Below are positions 1-9,700 of a stretch of 64,000 nt of DNA, one piece after another. The position numbers and the translations under genes were made by a program. This stretch comes from Pseudofrankia saprophytica (GTDB taxonomy: Bacteria; Actinomycetota; Actinomycetes; Frankiales; Frankiaceae): positions 4,047,293-4,111,292 of the forward strand of contig NZ_KI912266.1 of the NCBI RefSeq assembly GCF_000235425.2, given 5' to 3'. Each line of letters begins with the position of its first letter. Positions within the stretch are counted from its first letter, which is position 1. The notes beneath the pieces are model-generated. The model made no database searches, was not told the origin of the DNA, and saw only the letters and a program-made list of their open reading frames with translations.

Positions 1-358
1 GGTCCCAGGCGTTCCACCGAGCCGAGTCGCGGTCGTAGAGGTCGCCGCGGCTCGCGACGAAGTGCGCCTCCCGGTAGCCGAGGACCAGCCAGGCCGGGAT
101 GTCGCCTTCCAGCAGCACCGGCGCGACCGTGCCGTGCTCGGCCCGCAGCCGGCGGTACAAGCCAGCCACGTCATGGCTGATCGAATCCCCGTAGAGGCGA
201 GCGGCGCCGGCATGCGCCGGGTAGCGCGCCGGGAGGTCGCCGGCCGGCCCGGCGGTCGATCCGCCGGCCGGTCCACGAGCCGATCCGCCGGTCGGGACGG
301 GCTGCTCGCTGGCGTGCCGCGTGGCCTCGGCCATCAGGTCGGTCCTCGGGTCGGCCAT
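1..358 (-). CDS. Cytochrome P450, N-terminal part (runs off window)
   Basis: The minus strand reads open from an ATG at 358 to the window edge, giving about 119 residues. The sequence resembles the N-terminal region of actinobacterial P450s: a Gly/Ala/Pro-rich leader, then 'LYRRLRAEHGTVAPVLLEG', 'AWLVLGYREAH' and 'SRGDLYDRDS', matching the A-helix, beta-1 and B-helix region. The oxygen-binding and heme-Cys motifs would lie outside the window, so activity cannot be judged. P450s are heme monooxygenases that need ferredoxin or flavodoxin partners. The gene is divergent from the nitronate monooxygenase-like gene, so the 180 bases between them probably hold both promoters. Confidence 0.8.
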   Translation of the reverse strand, partial: MADPRTDLMAEATRHASEQPVPTGGSARGPAGGSTAGPAGDLPARYPAHAGAARLYGDSISHDVAGLYRRLRAEHGTVAPVLLEGDIPAWLVLGYREAHFVASRGDLYDRDSARWNAWD

Positions 359-540
359 CGTCGTCGTCTCCCCGTTGCGCTGTGATCATGTGCGTCTGGT
401 GTTCCGGTGTGACCGGCGATCATGCCAGGGATGGGCTGGCCCGGGATCGCCAGGGCCGAGCTGGGCTGTTCGTCCGTCGTGGCCATGCCGGCGCTGTGCC
501 TGGCCCGATGGAACGGGGGCCCGGCTGTCATTGTCGACGG

Positions 541-1512
541 ATGCGCACGCCCTTCTGTGACCTGATCGGCATCGAAGTGCCGATCATGCTTGCCCCCTTC
601 GGGCCATGGGCACAGGTGGGCCTCGCCGCCGCCGTGTGCAATGCCGGAGCGCTCGGCAGCGTCGGCACCGCCGTCCGTGAGCCGGCCGAGCTGCGCCGGC
701 AGTGGGAGCAACTGCGCGAGCTGACCGATCGGCCCTTCGCGATCAACCACACCGGCCGCCCGTTCGACCCGGCCGTGTTCGACGAGATACTGGCGGCGAG
801 ACCGGCGGTGGTGTCCTTCCATCTTGGTGTTCCAGCCGCCCGGATCGCCGAGGCGCACAGCGTGGGCGCCCGCTGGATCCAGCAGGTCGGTGACCGGCGC
901 GGCGCCGAGCTGGCGCTGGAGGCCGGTGCCGACGTGCTCGTCGCCCAGGGCTGGGAGGCCGGCGGTCACGCGGGCTGGGTCGGAACCATGGTGCTCGTCC
1001 CGCAGCTGGTGGACCTCGCGGGTGAGGTGCCCGTGCTGGCGGCCGGCGGGATCGCCGACGGCCGCGGTGTCGCGGCCGCGCTGGCCCTCGGCGCGCAGGG
1101 GGTGCTGCTCGGGACGCGGTTCCTCGCCAGCACAGAGATGGACATCGATCCGGCCTGGAAGGGGCGGATCCTCGCGGCCGACGCCACCGAGGCGGTCAAG
1201 GTGACCCACAGCGAACAGGTGTTGCCGCCGTTCACGCTCGACCTCCCGCCGGGCCCGCCACCAGCGCCCCGTGCGTTGCGGACGCCGCTGGTCGACCAGC
1301 TGGCGGCCGATCCGGGCGCCGTCGACGCCGACGAGTTCCGCGCGACGTTCCTGGCTGACGTACGCGCCAACCGCGGACACGAAAGCCTGCCGTTCACCGG
1401 CCAGTCCGCCGCCCTGGTGCGCGACATCGCCCCAGCCGCCGAAATCATCTCGCGTCTCCTCACCCAGGCGGAGACGGCACTGGCAGACGCGCGCCGCGCC
1501 GTTTCCGGATGA
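541..1512 (+). CDS. Nitronate monooxygenase / 2-nitropropane dioxygenase family flavoprotein
   Basis: This 323-residue FMN-dependent TIM-barrel protein covers the usual family length. Visible signatures are the N-terminal 'PIMLAPFGPWAQVGLAAAV', the loop 'VLVAQGWEAGGHAG' with the histidine that acts as base in this family, and the phosphate-binding 'VPVLAAGGIADGRGVAAAL' followed by 'GAQGVLLGTRFL'. The family oxidises alkyl nitronates; related members are enoyl-ACP reductases of the FabK type, so the exact substrate is open. I chose ATG 541 because homology begins there. An in-frame ATG at 508 would add 11 unconserved residues. Neither has a convincing ribosome site. It stands alone, divergent from the P450. 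Confidence 0.85.
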   Translation: MRTPFCDLIGIEVPIMLAPFGPWAQVGLAAAVCNAGALGSVGTAVREPAELRRQWEQLRELTDRPFAINHTGRPFDPAVFDEILAARPAVVSFHLGVPAARIAEAHSVGARWIQQVGDRRGAELALEAGADVLVAQGWEAGGHAGWVGTMVLVPQLVDLAGEVPVLAAGGIADGRGVAAALALGAQGVLLGTRFLASTEMDIDPAWKGRILAADATEAVKVTHSEQVLPPFTLDLPPGPPPAPRALRTPLVDQLAADPGAVDADEFRATFLADVRANRGHESLPFTGQSAALVRDIAPAAEIISRLLTQAETALADARRAVSG

Positions 1513-2082
1513 GGCGGACGTAGCGGGCCCGCTCTGCCGTCGACATCACGTCGTGAGGCAGGGTTGGGGGTGGCATTGCGAGCAGGTCCGCGGGCGGGCG
1601 CTGCCGCCCTACCGGCCAGTTCCTCGGTGATCGCTGTTTGTGCCCTGCCGTGGTTGCCGGCGGGACACAATCGCGACCACCGGAGTGCCGAAACGGCGAT
1701 CAAGCCGCGGGCCCGACCGCTGGGGGCGGCAGTGGTGAACTTGCGGGTCACGGTCGTCTGCGCGAAGTCACAAATGTAGTGCTTTGACCAGGGCTGAGGA
1801 TGAGGTTTCCCCGGAGTTCGGCAGGCGAGCACTCCAGCCTCACTGGCCAGATGGACCGCCGGCGGCAGACATGAGTCCGCCGGCCTCCTGACCCAACACG
1901 CGGAACCCGGCACCGATCGCGGCGAAGGCGTCATCTAGGCGCGGCGCGCCGAGACAGCTGGTGCCGGCACGCCGTTGCCCGCCGGACTCCGCACCCCGCC
2001 GGCCTCCAGGAGTGTTGGCCAAGGACAGCCCTATCGGTACGGAATACTAAGGCTATGGCTGGTCAACTGATGTCAGGAAGCC
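1513..2082. other. 570-base stretch without a recognisable gene
   Basis: Short open frames occur on both strands, but none has a ribosome site, a recognisable motif or consistent codon bias. The last 60 bases before the nitrilase gene are relatively AT-rich and probably contain its promoter. I see no clear hairpin terminator after the nitronate monooxygenase gene. Confidence 0.5.
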
Positions 2083-3054
2083 GTGCCTAGGCTGACGGTG
2101 GCGACGTGCCAGTTTCCGGTGGACGCCGACGTCGCGCGCAACGGCCGATATGTCATGCGCCAGATGCGGTCTGCGCGAGAGCAAGGGGCGGGTGTCGCCC
2201 ACTTTCCAGAGGCATGCCTGTCGGGGTACGCGGGATCGGACTTTCCGAGCCACGAAGGATTCGACTGGGAGTTGCTCGAACGTGTCACCCGGCAGGTCCT
2301 AGCGCTGGCTCGCGAGCTTCGATTGTGGGTCGTGCTCGGCTCGGCACACCGTCTAGCAGATGATCATAAGCCCCACAACAGCCTGTACGCCATCGATGCG
2401 ACCGGCAGCATCGTCGACCGGTACGACAAGCGCTTCTGCTCCGGCGATCCGGCGGAAAGTACCGGCGACCTGGCGCACTACACGCCCGGCGACCATCCGA
2501 CCATGTTCACGATCAGCGGCGTTCGGTGCGGTGCGCTCATCTGCCACGACTACCGGTACCCAGAGCTGTACCGTGCCTACAAGCGCGACGGTGTCCAGCT
2601 GATCTTCCATTCCTACCATGCCGCCCACATGAAGCCTGAGAAGGTGGCGGCCATCCGCGCTGCCGTCGGTGAGGACCTGCAGCGCCTTAATCCCGGCAGC
2701 ACCTATGCCGGCATCACCATGCCAGCGATGATGACCGCGGAGGCGGCGGCCAACCACGTCTGGATCAGCTGCCCGAACTCCTCTGCCCGGGAGAGCTGTT
2801 GGGGCGCCTTCTTCGTCCGTGCCGACGGCGTCACCACCGGACGACTACCGCGCAACCGGGCCGGCGTGCTGATCTCCACCGTCGACACCGGGGCCGCGCT
2901 CTACGACTCCACCGCGGCCTGGCGCACCCGCGCGATGGCGGGTGTGCTCCACAGCGGAACCCTCGTACACGACGCCCGTTCCACGCAGCGCACGTGGCTA
3001 TGGTCGGCTGACCAGACCGTCGCGGGCGAGGACGACACTTCACGTGAGAAGTGA
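2083..3054 (+). CDS. Carbon-nitrogen hydrolase (nitrilase superfamily)
   Basis: The 323-residue protein has the superfamily Glu-Lys-Cys triad: E43 in 'HFPEACLSGYAG', K116 in 'YDKRFCS' and C154 in 'ALICHDYRYPE'. Members cut or form C-N bonds of amides or nitriles. The C-terminal half ('HAAHMKPEKVAAIRAA', 'NHVWISCPNSSARES') fits an amidase-type branch more than a true nitrilase, and the substrate cannot be named. The start is GTG 2083 with 'AGGAAG' close upstream; homology begins with the first beta strand 'LTVATCQFPV'. Cytosolic, with no signal peptide. It has no close partner gene. Confidence 0.88.
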   Translation: MPRLTVATCQFPVDADVARNGRYVMRQMRSAREQGAGVAHFPEACLSGYAGSDFPSHEGFDWELLERVTRQVLALARELRLWVVLGSAHRLADDHKPHNSLYAIDATGSIVDRYDKRFCSGDPAESTGDLAHYTPGDHPTMFTISGVRCGALICHDYRYPELYRAYKRDGVQLIFHSYHAAHMKPEKVAAIRAAVGEDLQRLNPGSTYAGITMPAMMTAEAAANHVWISCPNSSARESCWGAFFVRADGVTTGRLPRNRAGVLISTVDTGAALYDSTAAWRTRAMAGVLHSGTLVHDARSTQRTWLWSADQTVAGEDDTSREK

Positions 3055-3815
3055 CCTCGTCTCAGCGCGCGGGGGAAAAGGCGCATCAATCGGGGCCCTG
3101 CGCTGGGGTGACGTTTGGTGTGGTTGTGCGGACGGCGCGCTGAGCTTCTCATCGCAGGGCGGCGCCACTTCTCGACGGAGAACACGGCGTTGACGGTGGT
3201 GAGCCGTTCGGCTGTACTGGCCGCCAGTGGCTGTCGGTGATCTGGTGGGATTTTCGGAGCTGGGACTCCGAAAATCCCACCAGATCATGAACGGGCCGAT
3301 GATCTGGCGGAATCCTGGGCGCGCTTCCTTGCGCTGCTTGTGGGTTTTCACGCCCGACGATCGGAAGGAGAGGTCGATCGGCGTTCTGACGAGAACGTGC
3401 AGGTCGGAGTCGTCGGGGCAGAGCAACAAGCGTATGCGCGGCTCTCGACCGTCTCCATCGGGGTCTCCGACGACTCTTTTGGCGTCCACACACCCACGCT
3501 GATCGGCGATCTGGCCTACGAGTCGCTCGGGCACACCACCGTCGCGTTCACCCCGCGTTGCAGGTAAACGACCCGACCCGACCCGGCAGCGACCGACGAT
3601 GGCCGCCTTCTTGTGATCAGTTGATATGCGGGTGGCTGGATGATGGTTTATATCCACCCGGGGTGGAGCCGGTTCCGGGCCCGGAAGGGCGGCGCGTGCC
3701 GTATTGGGTGGCTGAAAATCCTCGTTGGACCCTCTCCGGTAACGTCGGTGGCCGATGTCAGGCGATCGCTCGGGAGCGGCGCGATGGCGGGCCCGAACGA
3801 GGGGGAGAAAGCCGC
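3055..3815. other. Gene-poor stretch with one long perfect hairpin
   Basis: No convincing gene is present. A 75-codon frame at 3340-3567 and longer frames on the minus strand lack motifs and ribosome sites. The stretch contains the perfect inverted repeat described separately and, at its 3' end, the leader and ribosome site of the oxoamine synthase gene. It may include remnants of a mobile element, but I cannot identify one. Confidence 0.45.
3238..3287. repeat. Perfect 22-bp inverted repeat with 6-base loop
   Basis: The arms at 3238-3259 and 3266-3287 are exactly complementary, separated by 'CTGGGA'. Each arm contains 'GGTGGGATTTTCGG', which is AT-richer than its surroundings. RNA from either strand would fold into a very stable hairpin. 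No T-run follows on either strand, so it is not a textbook intrinsic terminator. A terminator acting without a U-tract, a mobile-element end or a regulatory hairpin are all possible. Confidence 0.9.
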
Positions 3816-5087
3816 GTGTCGGTGTCCGAACGGTCCGAGGTGCTGGCGCGCGTCGAGGAGACGTTCAAGCGGGGGATACCGCTTGGCCTGATGCGCGCGG
3901 TCGCCACCGACGAGGTCAGCGACGGGCGCACGGTCACGGTCGACGGCCGCCCCCTGGTCAATGTCGGGTCCTGCAGCTATCTGGGGCTTGAGACCCATCC
4001 GGTCCTCACCGAGGCCGTCGCGAGCGGCGCGCGGCGTTTCGGGACGCAGTTCGCCTCGTCGCGCGGATACCTGTCGGCGCCGCTGTACCCGGCTGCCGAG
4101 GCGGCGCTCGAGGACCTGTTCGGCCGGCCGACCGCGCTGTTCACGAGCACGACGCTCGGCCATCTGGCCACGATTCCGACGCTGGTCGGCCCGGACGACG
4201 TCCTGCTGTTGGACGCGCAGGTACACGAGACGGTCCGGCTCGCCGCGGTGCACGCCAGGGTGAACGGGACCACCGTCGAGACGGTGCCGCACAACAGCGT
4301 GCGGGTGGTCGACCGCCGGGTCAGGGAGCTCGGCCCCGGCACCAGCCGGATCTGGTACGCCGCCGACGGCCTCTACAGCATGTACGGCGACCTGGCCCCG
4401 GCCGAGGCGCTCAGCGAACTCGTCGAGCGGCACGACAGGCTCTGGCTCTACGTCGACGACGCGCACTCCATCTCCTGGACGGGGCGGCACGGGCGCGGTC
4501 ACGCGCTGGAGCGGCTTAGCCCGGCGGCGCTGGAGCGCACGGTCGTCACCGGGTCGCTGAACAAGTCGTTCGCGGCCACCGGCGGCGCGATCACCTTCCC
4601 CGACGCCGCCAGCCGTGACCTCGTCGCCGGGCTGAGCGCCCCGAGCATGTTCTGCGGCCCCGTGCAGCCGCCGATGCTCGCCGCCGTGATCGCCTCGGCC
4701 GAACTGCACCGGTCCGCCGAGGTGGCCGAGCGTCAGTCGCTGCTGCTGGCGCGGATCAGGCTGTTCAACGAGCTCGCGCTCGCCAGGGACCTGCCGCTGC
4801 TCACCACGGACGAGACACCGCTGCGCTACGTCGGCACCGGGCCAGACGTGGTCTGGTCGCTCGCGGTGCGGCTGCGCGACGCCGGGTTCTTCGTCAACGT
4901 CGCGGTGTATCCGGCGGTGCCCAGCGCGCGGGAGGGGCTGCGGCTGACGCTCACCCTGCACCAGACCGAGGCCGACGTCGAGAACCTGGTCGACGCGATC
5001 GCCGACCAGCTCCCCCTCGCCCTCGCCGACCAGGGCCGCACCCCGGCCGACCTGCACCGCCTGCGCCGCCGCGTACGCGGTACCTGA
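3816..5087 (+). CDS. Alpha-oxoamine synthase (PLP-dependent, AONS/CqsA-like)
   Basis: The 423-residue fold-type I PLP enzyme belongs to the family of 8-amino-7-oxononanoate synthase, serine palmitoyltransferase and the CqsA autoinducer synthase. Visible motifs are 'NVGSCSYLGLETHP' near the N-terminus, 'YVDDAHSISWTGRHGRG' (Asp that contacts the PLP nitrogen) and 'VTGSLNKSFAATGG' with the PLP lysine. The family condenses an amino acid with an acyl-CoA and releases CO2. No other biotin genes are nearby, so a specialised-metabolite or signal-molecule role is more likely than biotin synthesis. The start is GTG 3816, preceded by 'GGGGGAG' at good spacing. It leads a same-strand run with the SnoaL-like and NUDIX genes. 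Confidence 0.82.
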   Translation: MSVSERSEVLARVEETFKRGIPLGLMRAVATDEVSDGRTVTVDGRPLVNVGSCSYLGLETHPVLTEAVASGARRFGTQFASSRGYLSAPLYPAAEAALEDLFGRPTALFTSTTLGHLATIPTLVGPDDVLLLDAQVHETVRLAAVHARVNGTTVETVPHNSVRVVDRRVRELGPGTSRIWYAADGLYSMYGDLAPAEALSELVERHDRLWLYVDDAHSISWTGRHGRGHALERLSPAALERTVVTGSLNKSFAATGGAITFPDAASRDLVAGLSAPSMFCGPVQPPMLAAVIASAELHRSAEVAERQSLLLARIRLFNELALARDLPLLTTDETPLRYVGTGPDVVWSLAVRLRDAGFFVNVAVYPAVPSAREGLRLTLTLHQTEADVENLVDAIADQLPLALADQGRTPADLHRLRRRVRGT

Positions 5088-5288
5088 CCCTGACCCTGAC
5101 ACTGGCCGTAGGCGGACGGCGACCTGACCATGACCCGGCCTCACCTGATCGGGAGTGTTCGAGAGCGGCGGCCTGAACGGACGTGGTCGACGACGAGCAC
5201 GGTCAGACCGGCGTCGTGGCCGTCGCCGTGGTGGGATGACGTTCCGCGCAGAGCGGGCAGAGCGGGCGGGACGGGAGAGGCGGTACGC

Positions 5289-5708
5289 GTGGACGTCGAG
5301 ACGTTAGGCGCGATCGAAGAGATCAAGCAGTTGAAGGCGCGGTACTTCAGACTGCTGGACACCAAGAAGTGGGACGAGTGGGCGGACGTGTTCACCGAGG
5401 ACGTGACCGTCTGGGTCGAGGACGTACCGGACACCACGTTCGCCGGCCGGGACAGCTTCGTCGAGACGATCAGCACGACCCTCGCCAGCGCCGTCACCAC
5501 GCACCACGGGCACATGCCGGAGATCGAGGTCACCGGGTCGGACACGGCCCAGGGTGTGTGGGCGATGTTCGACTACGTCCAGTGGGCCGAGCCGGCCACC
5601 ACCCTCCAGGGTTACGGGCACTACCACGAGCAGTACCGCAGGGACGCCGACGGGCGCTGGCGGATCAGCTCTCTGCGCCTGCACCGCCTGCGGACCGACT
5701 TCTCCTGA
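5289..5708 (+). CDS. SnoaL-like / NTF2-fold polyketide-cyclase family protein
   Basis: The 139-residue protein has the NTF2-like layout: the helix 'IEEIKQLKARYFRLLDTKKW', 'EWADVFTEDVTVWVEDV', 'FAGRDSFVETI', and the C-terminal strands 'GYGHYHEQYRRDADGRWRI' and 'SSLRLHRLRTDF'. Such proteins are small cone-shaped cyclases, isomerases or dehydratases, or ligand-binding proteins. GTG 5289 is chosen because 'GGGAGAGG' sits 8 bases upstream. It lies 200 bases after the oxoamine synthase and may act on that enzyme's product. That coupling is inferred from position only. Confidence 0.8.
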   Translation: MDVETLGAIEEIKQLKARYFRLLDTKKWDEWADVFTEDVTVWVEDVPDTTFAGRDSFVETISTTLASAVTTHHGHMPEIEVTGSDTAQGVWAMFDYVQWAEPATTLQGYGHYHEQYRRDADGRWRISSLRLHRLRTDFS

Positions 5709-5783
5709 CGGGCTGCCCGACGGATCTGCCCCGACACGGACCTGCCTCGGCCGCTCGGCCCGCCGTTGGCGGAAGATAGGCGT

Positions 5784-6251
5784 GTGGGACGGATCGACTA
5801 CTACCACGACCCGAACGCGCCGCGGGCGAACGCGCTGGTCGTCGGCGGCTGCGCCGTCGTCCCCGGCGCCGATGGCCGGATCCTCCTGCAACGACGGGCC
5901 GACAACGGGGAATGGGCACTCCCGGGCGGCGGCATGGACATCGGGGAGACGTTCGCCGACTGCGTGATCCGGGAGGTCCGAGAGGAGACCGGGTTCGACG
6001 TCGTCATCGAGCGGATCGTCGGCATCTACTCGGACCCGGGGCACGTCTTCGCCTACCCCGACGGCGAGATCCGCCAGCAGTTCTCGATCTGCTGCGCCTG
6101 CGCGATCGTCGGCGGTGAGCTGGCCGTGAGCAGCGAGTCGACCGCGGTCGCTTTCTTCACGCTCGACGAGCTCGCCGACCTGCACATGCACGAGACTCAC
6201 CGGATCCGCATCCGCGACTGGCTCGCGAACACCGCCCCGGTGCTGCGGTGA
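5784..6251 (+). CDS. NUDIX hydrolase
   Basis: The 155-residue protein contains a complete NUDIX box, beginning 'GGGMDIGETFADCV' and ending 'REVREETGFD', with the metal-binding REVREE core intact. NUDIX enzymes cleave nucleoside diphosphates linked to another group; 'LLQRRADNGEWALPGG' is typical of the MutT/ADP-ribose branch. GTG 5784 has 'GGAAG' upstream, while a TTG at 5766 is possible. It follows the SnoaL-like gene by 75 bases. Its substrate is unknown. Confidence 0.85.
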   Translation: MGRIDYYHDPNAPRANALVVGGCAVVPGADGRILLQRRADNGEWALPGGGMDIGETFADCVIREVREETGFDVVIERIVGIYSDPGHVFAYPDGEIRQQFSICCACAIVGGELAVSSESTAVAFFTLDELADLHMHETHRIRIRDWLANTAPVLR

Positions 6252-6297
6252 CGACGACGGCCTAGCCGACGAGTTCCTGGGCCGCGGCGAGCTCGGG

Positions 6298-6420
6298 TAG
6301 CGATAGTCCGCCTCCACCGTCCACGCCGTGCGGCGCACCGGGTACGGATCGACGGCGAGCGCCTCCCTGTTGCCGAACGTGTCGGTGTGCAGGACGGAGA
6401 AATGCGCGATGTCGCAGAAG
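6298..6420 (-). pseudogene. Rieske oxygenase fragment, copy A
   Basis: The minus strand encodes about 40 residues ('HFSVLHTDTFG', 'DPYPVRRTAWTVEADYRYP') that align with the middle of the Rieske gene at 22606-23694. It breaks at the codon for Cys in 'NFCDVGHF' on one side and after 'YRYP' on the other. No Rieske cluster and no C-terminus remain, so it cannot function. Beyond 6420 it continues into the sequence also found next to copies B and C. Confidence 0.85.
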
Positions 6421-6630
6421 AGACATCAACAAGGGTGCTGGGCCCGTCAGGGGCTCGCCGTCGCCGTGGCTCTCAGCAGGTGGTCCGTGATGACTGGACC
6501 AGCGGGCCGGTGGCCAGGACGGTTCGGCGCTCACCGCGGGTTTCGTAGAGTTGGGATCAGCGCTGTGTGGTGGGGAGGGCCGTGAGTGCTGTGACTCGCT
6601 GGTTCGACACGGCGGGGCCGTGCGTGCCGA
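6298..6630. repeat. Duplicated debris block, copy 1 (pairs with 21430-21770)
   Basis: This block and 21430-21770 align throughout with scattered substitutions. They contain, in order, a Rieske fragment on the minus strand, the shared 'ACATCAACAAGGGTGCTGG' junction, a short flavodoxin-gene tail, 'GTAGAGTTGGGATCAGCGCTG' (a likely promoter region), and the GTG start of a truncated AAA-ATPase on the plus strand. The identity of order and junction shows the already broken arrangement was copied as a unit. Confidence 0.8.
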
Positions 6631-6704
6631 GCAAGTACTACGACCAGGCGTGCAGCCGTCTGAAAGCGCTCGTCGACGCATCCAACGAGTACCTGTGCGG
6701 CTGA
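6582..6704 (+). pseudogene. Truncated AAA-ATPase start, now a 40-codon leader ORF
   Basis: A GTG with 'GGGGAGGG' 3 bases upstream opens 40 codons beginning 'MSAVTRWFDTAGPCVPSKYY'. The 'RWF(N/D)TAGPC' opening is the N-terminal signature of a large actinobacterial AAA-like ATPase family, where a Walker A motif normally follows within about 50 residues. Here it is cut short and stops at TGA 6702-6704. The last 10 bases overlap the start of the AfsR/BTAD regulator. The remnant may therefore supply a promoter, ribosome site and translational coupling to that gene. Confidence 0.65.
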
Positions 6705-9700
6705 ACGTCCTCGGGCCCATCGAACTCGTCGTGGCCGGGCAGGCTGTACCGGTCGGACCGCCGAAGCGGCGAGCCCTCCTGGCCCTCCTCGCGATGCACG
6801 CCGACCGCGTGCTCCCCGCGGACCTCCTGGCCGACCGGCTGTGGTCCGGCAACCCACCGACCAGCGCCCAGGGGAGCTTGCAGGTCCATATCTCCAACCT
6901 GCGGCGCCGACTGGAGCCCGACCGGCGGCCCGGCACGACCCCGACCGTCCTGGTCAGCGCCGCCGACGGGTACGGCCTGATGACCGGCGGGCTCGGCCTG
7001 GACACAAGGGACTTCGAGACGCTCAGGTCGGCCGGGTCCGGCCATCTGGCCGAGGGTCGGCACAAGGAGGCGGTGGACGCCCTTGCCGAGGCGCTCGACC
7101 TGTGGCGAGGCGACCCGTACGCGGACGTGCGGTCCGAGGGGTGGGCGCAGCCGGAGATCGGGCGTCTGGAACAGGTGCGGCTCGACGCGGTGGAGGGGCT
7201 GGCCACGGCCCTGCTGGAGCTCGGCCGCCACACGGACGTGCTCGCGCGGCTGGACTCGTTCGTCCGCGAACACCCCCTTCGGGAGCGGGCCTGGGAATTG
7301 CTGGTGCTGGCCCACTACAGGGCGGGTCGGCAGGCTGCGGCCCTCGACTGCCTGCGAAGCGCGCGGGAGGTGCTCGCCGCGGAGCTGGGCATCGACCCCG
7401 GGCCGCGGCTGCGTGAACTCGAAGGCGCGGTGCTGCGCCAGGACGCCACGCTGCTCCCGCCGCAGCGGCCCGCCACGGCGTCACCCCCGCGGCGGCCTCC
7501 GGTGCCGACGCCGAACCAGACGACGGCGCGCGGGGCTCCTGAGCCCGCGGCGGACCAGCCGGTCTTCGTCGGCCGCGAGAGCGCGCTGGCGTTCCTGCAC
7601 GAGGCGGCGAAGGCGTCGTCCGCCGTCGGGCAGGTCGTGCTGGTGGACGGCGAGCCGGGCGTCGGCAAGACGAGCCTGCTGAGGCGGTTCCGCGCGACCG
7701 CCGACGTGCCAGTCGGCTGGGGGTCGAGTCCCGACCACGAGACCGCGCCCGCCCTGTGGCCCTGGGAACGGGTCCTGCGCGACCTCGCCGCCACGGCCCC
7801 GGAGGCCACCCTGCCCGACGAAGTGGGCAGGTTCCTGACGGGCGGGCTGGAGGCGATCCCGGCATCCGACGCGCAGGGGGCGCGGCTGCGGTTCTTCGAG
7901 GCGGTCGGCGCGTTCCTGGCTGCCGCCGGCCCGGTGATAGTCGTGCTGGAGGACATCCACGCGGCGGACGACGCGACGCTGCGGCTACTGGTCCACGTGG
8001 TGTCCACCAGCCGGCCGGGCCTGCTGGTGGTGGCGACCTTCAGGCGGCACGAGGCGTCGGCGCTCACCGGCACGCTGTCGGCGCTGTCGCGGCTCGGCGC
8101 GCGCAGGCTCGGGCTCGACGGGCTCGCCACCGAGGAGGTCCGGGTGCTCGTCCGGGAGTTGTCCGGCCGCGACCCGGGCAGCGGCAAGGCCGAGGAGCTG
8201 CGCTGGCGCACCGCCGGGAACCCGTTCTTCCTCACGGAGCTGGCCCGGGCGGGCGAGGAGCTGCCGCAGGGCGTGCTGGACGTGGTGCTGCACCGAGTGG
8301 CGAGCCTGGGGGAGGAGGCGGCCCGCCTGCTGGAGCTCGCCGCGGTGATGGGCGACGAGTTCGAGGCGGGCGTCCTGGCCCAGGTCGCCGGCGGCACGGT
8401 CGGCGACCTGCTGCGGCCGCTCGACCTGGCCCTCGACGCGGGGCTGGTCCGGGAATCGTCGTACCGGCTGGGCGGGTACGAGTTCGCGCACGCCCTGGTG
8501 ACCGACGCGTTGCTGTCGCGCCGGTCGCGGCTGTGGCGGGCGCGCGTGCACGAGCAGGTCGCGGGCGTCCTTGCCCGCGTCCACGGGGACCGGGACGACC
8601 TCGCGGCGGTGATCGCGCGCCACTGGCTGGCGGCGGCGGAGTTGGGCGCCCAGCCCGCTCGGATGGCGATGGGCTCCTGCGCCCGCGCCGCGCGGGCGGC
8701 CCTGCGGCGGCACGCGCCCGACGACGCGGCCGTGTCGTGGCAGGAGGCGCTGGCGGCGGCCGAGCTGGCCGGGGCCGGCCCGGCCGAGCGGTTCGAGCTC
8801 GCCGTCGGGCTGGCCGAGAGCCGCTACGCCGCCGGGCGGTTCGACGAGGGCTACGAGGCCGTCGAGCAGGCGCTCGCCCTGGCCGGCACGGACCCGGACC
8901 TGGCCGTCCACGCCGCCGACATCGCGATGGGGCACGGCGTCTGGGTGCCCTTCCGGTACGGCCTTGACGTGGCCGCCGTGCGGGACTCGATGGACCGGGC
9001 CGTGCGAGAGCTGCCGCCGTCCAGGCCGGCCTGGGCGACGGCACAGGCCGTCCGGGCCGTCGTGCTCGCCCAGACCGGTCGCGAGGACGAGGTCGACCCG
9101 GTCTCGTCGCGGGCAGTGGCGGCGGCCGAGCGCCTGGGTGACCCCGCCGTGGCGCGGCGCGTGCTCCACCTGCGGCTGCTCGCCCTGCAGGGACAGGACT
9201 TCATCGAGCAGCGCGCCGAGACCGCGCGGCGCCTGCTGGCCGAGCCGGACCTGTCGTCCCAGCTCAGGGTGATCGCACAGCTCTACCTGTTCGATCATCT
9301 CGTGGAGTGCGGCAGGGTGCCGGCGGCCCGCGTGCTGCTGGCGGAGATCGACGCGCTGCTGCGCGACCTGCACAATCCCACGCTGGCCATGCAGGCGGCC
9401 GTGGCGCACGTGGGGCTCGACCTGCTCCAGGGCGTGCCGGACCCGGCCCGCCACTTCGAGCCCGTCAGGGCGACGCTGTCGTTCGCCGATCTCGCCTACT
9501 TCGAGGCGAGCCTGCTCGCCGTACGGGCCGAGACGCTCATCCAGCAGGACCGCCTCGGCGAGGAGGCGGCGTGGATCGAGGAGATGTCCCGGCGTACGGG
9601 ACTGGCAGGGTTCGCCTACGCCCTGGCGTACGCGCTCGCGGACCTGGGCGAGCGCGAGCGCGCGCGGCGGCTCCTGGTGGAGACCCCCCTGCCGCCGCGT

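Noticed and set aside
3340-3567. 75-codon plus-strand ORF ending 'LIGDLAYESLGHTTVAFTPR'
   Set aside because: I suspected a transposase or integrase remnant, but no catalytic motif or family pattern could be supported.
5304-6338. 344-codon minus-strand frame beginning with Rieske sequence (MRRTAWTVEADYRYP)
   Set aside because: Only the first few codons are Rieske debris (copy A); the rest is antisense to the SnoaL-like and NUDIX genes.
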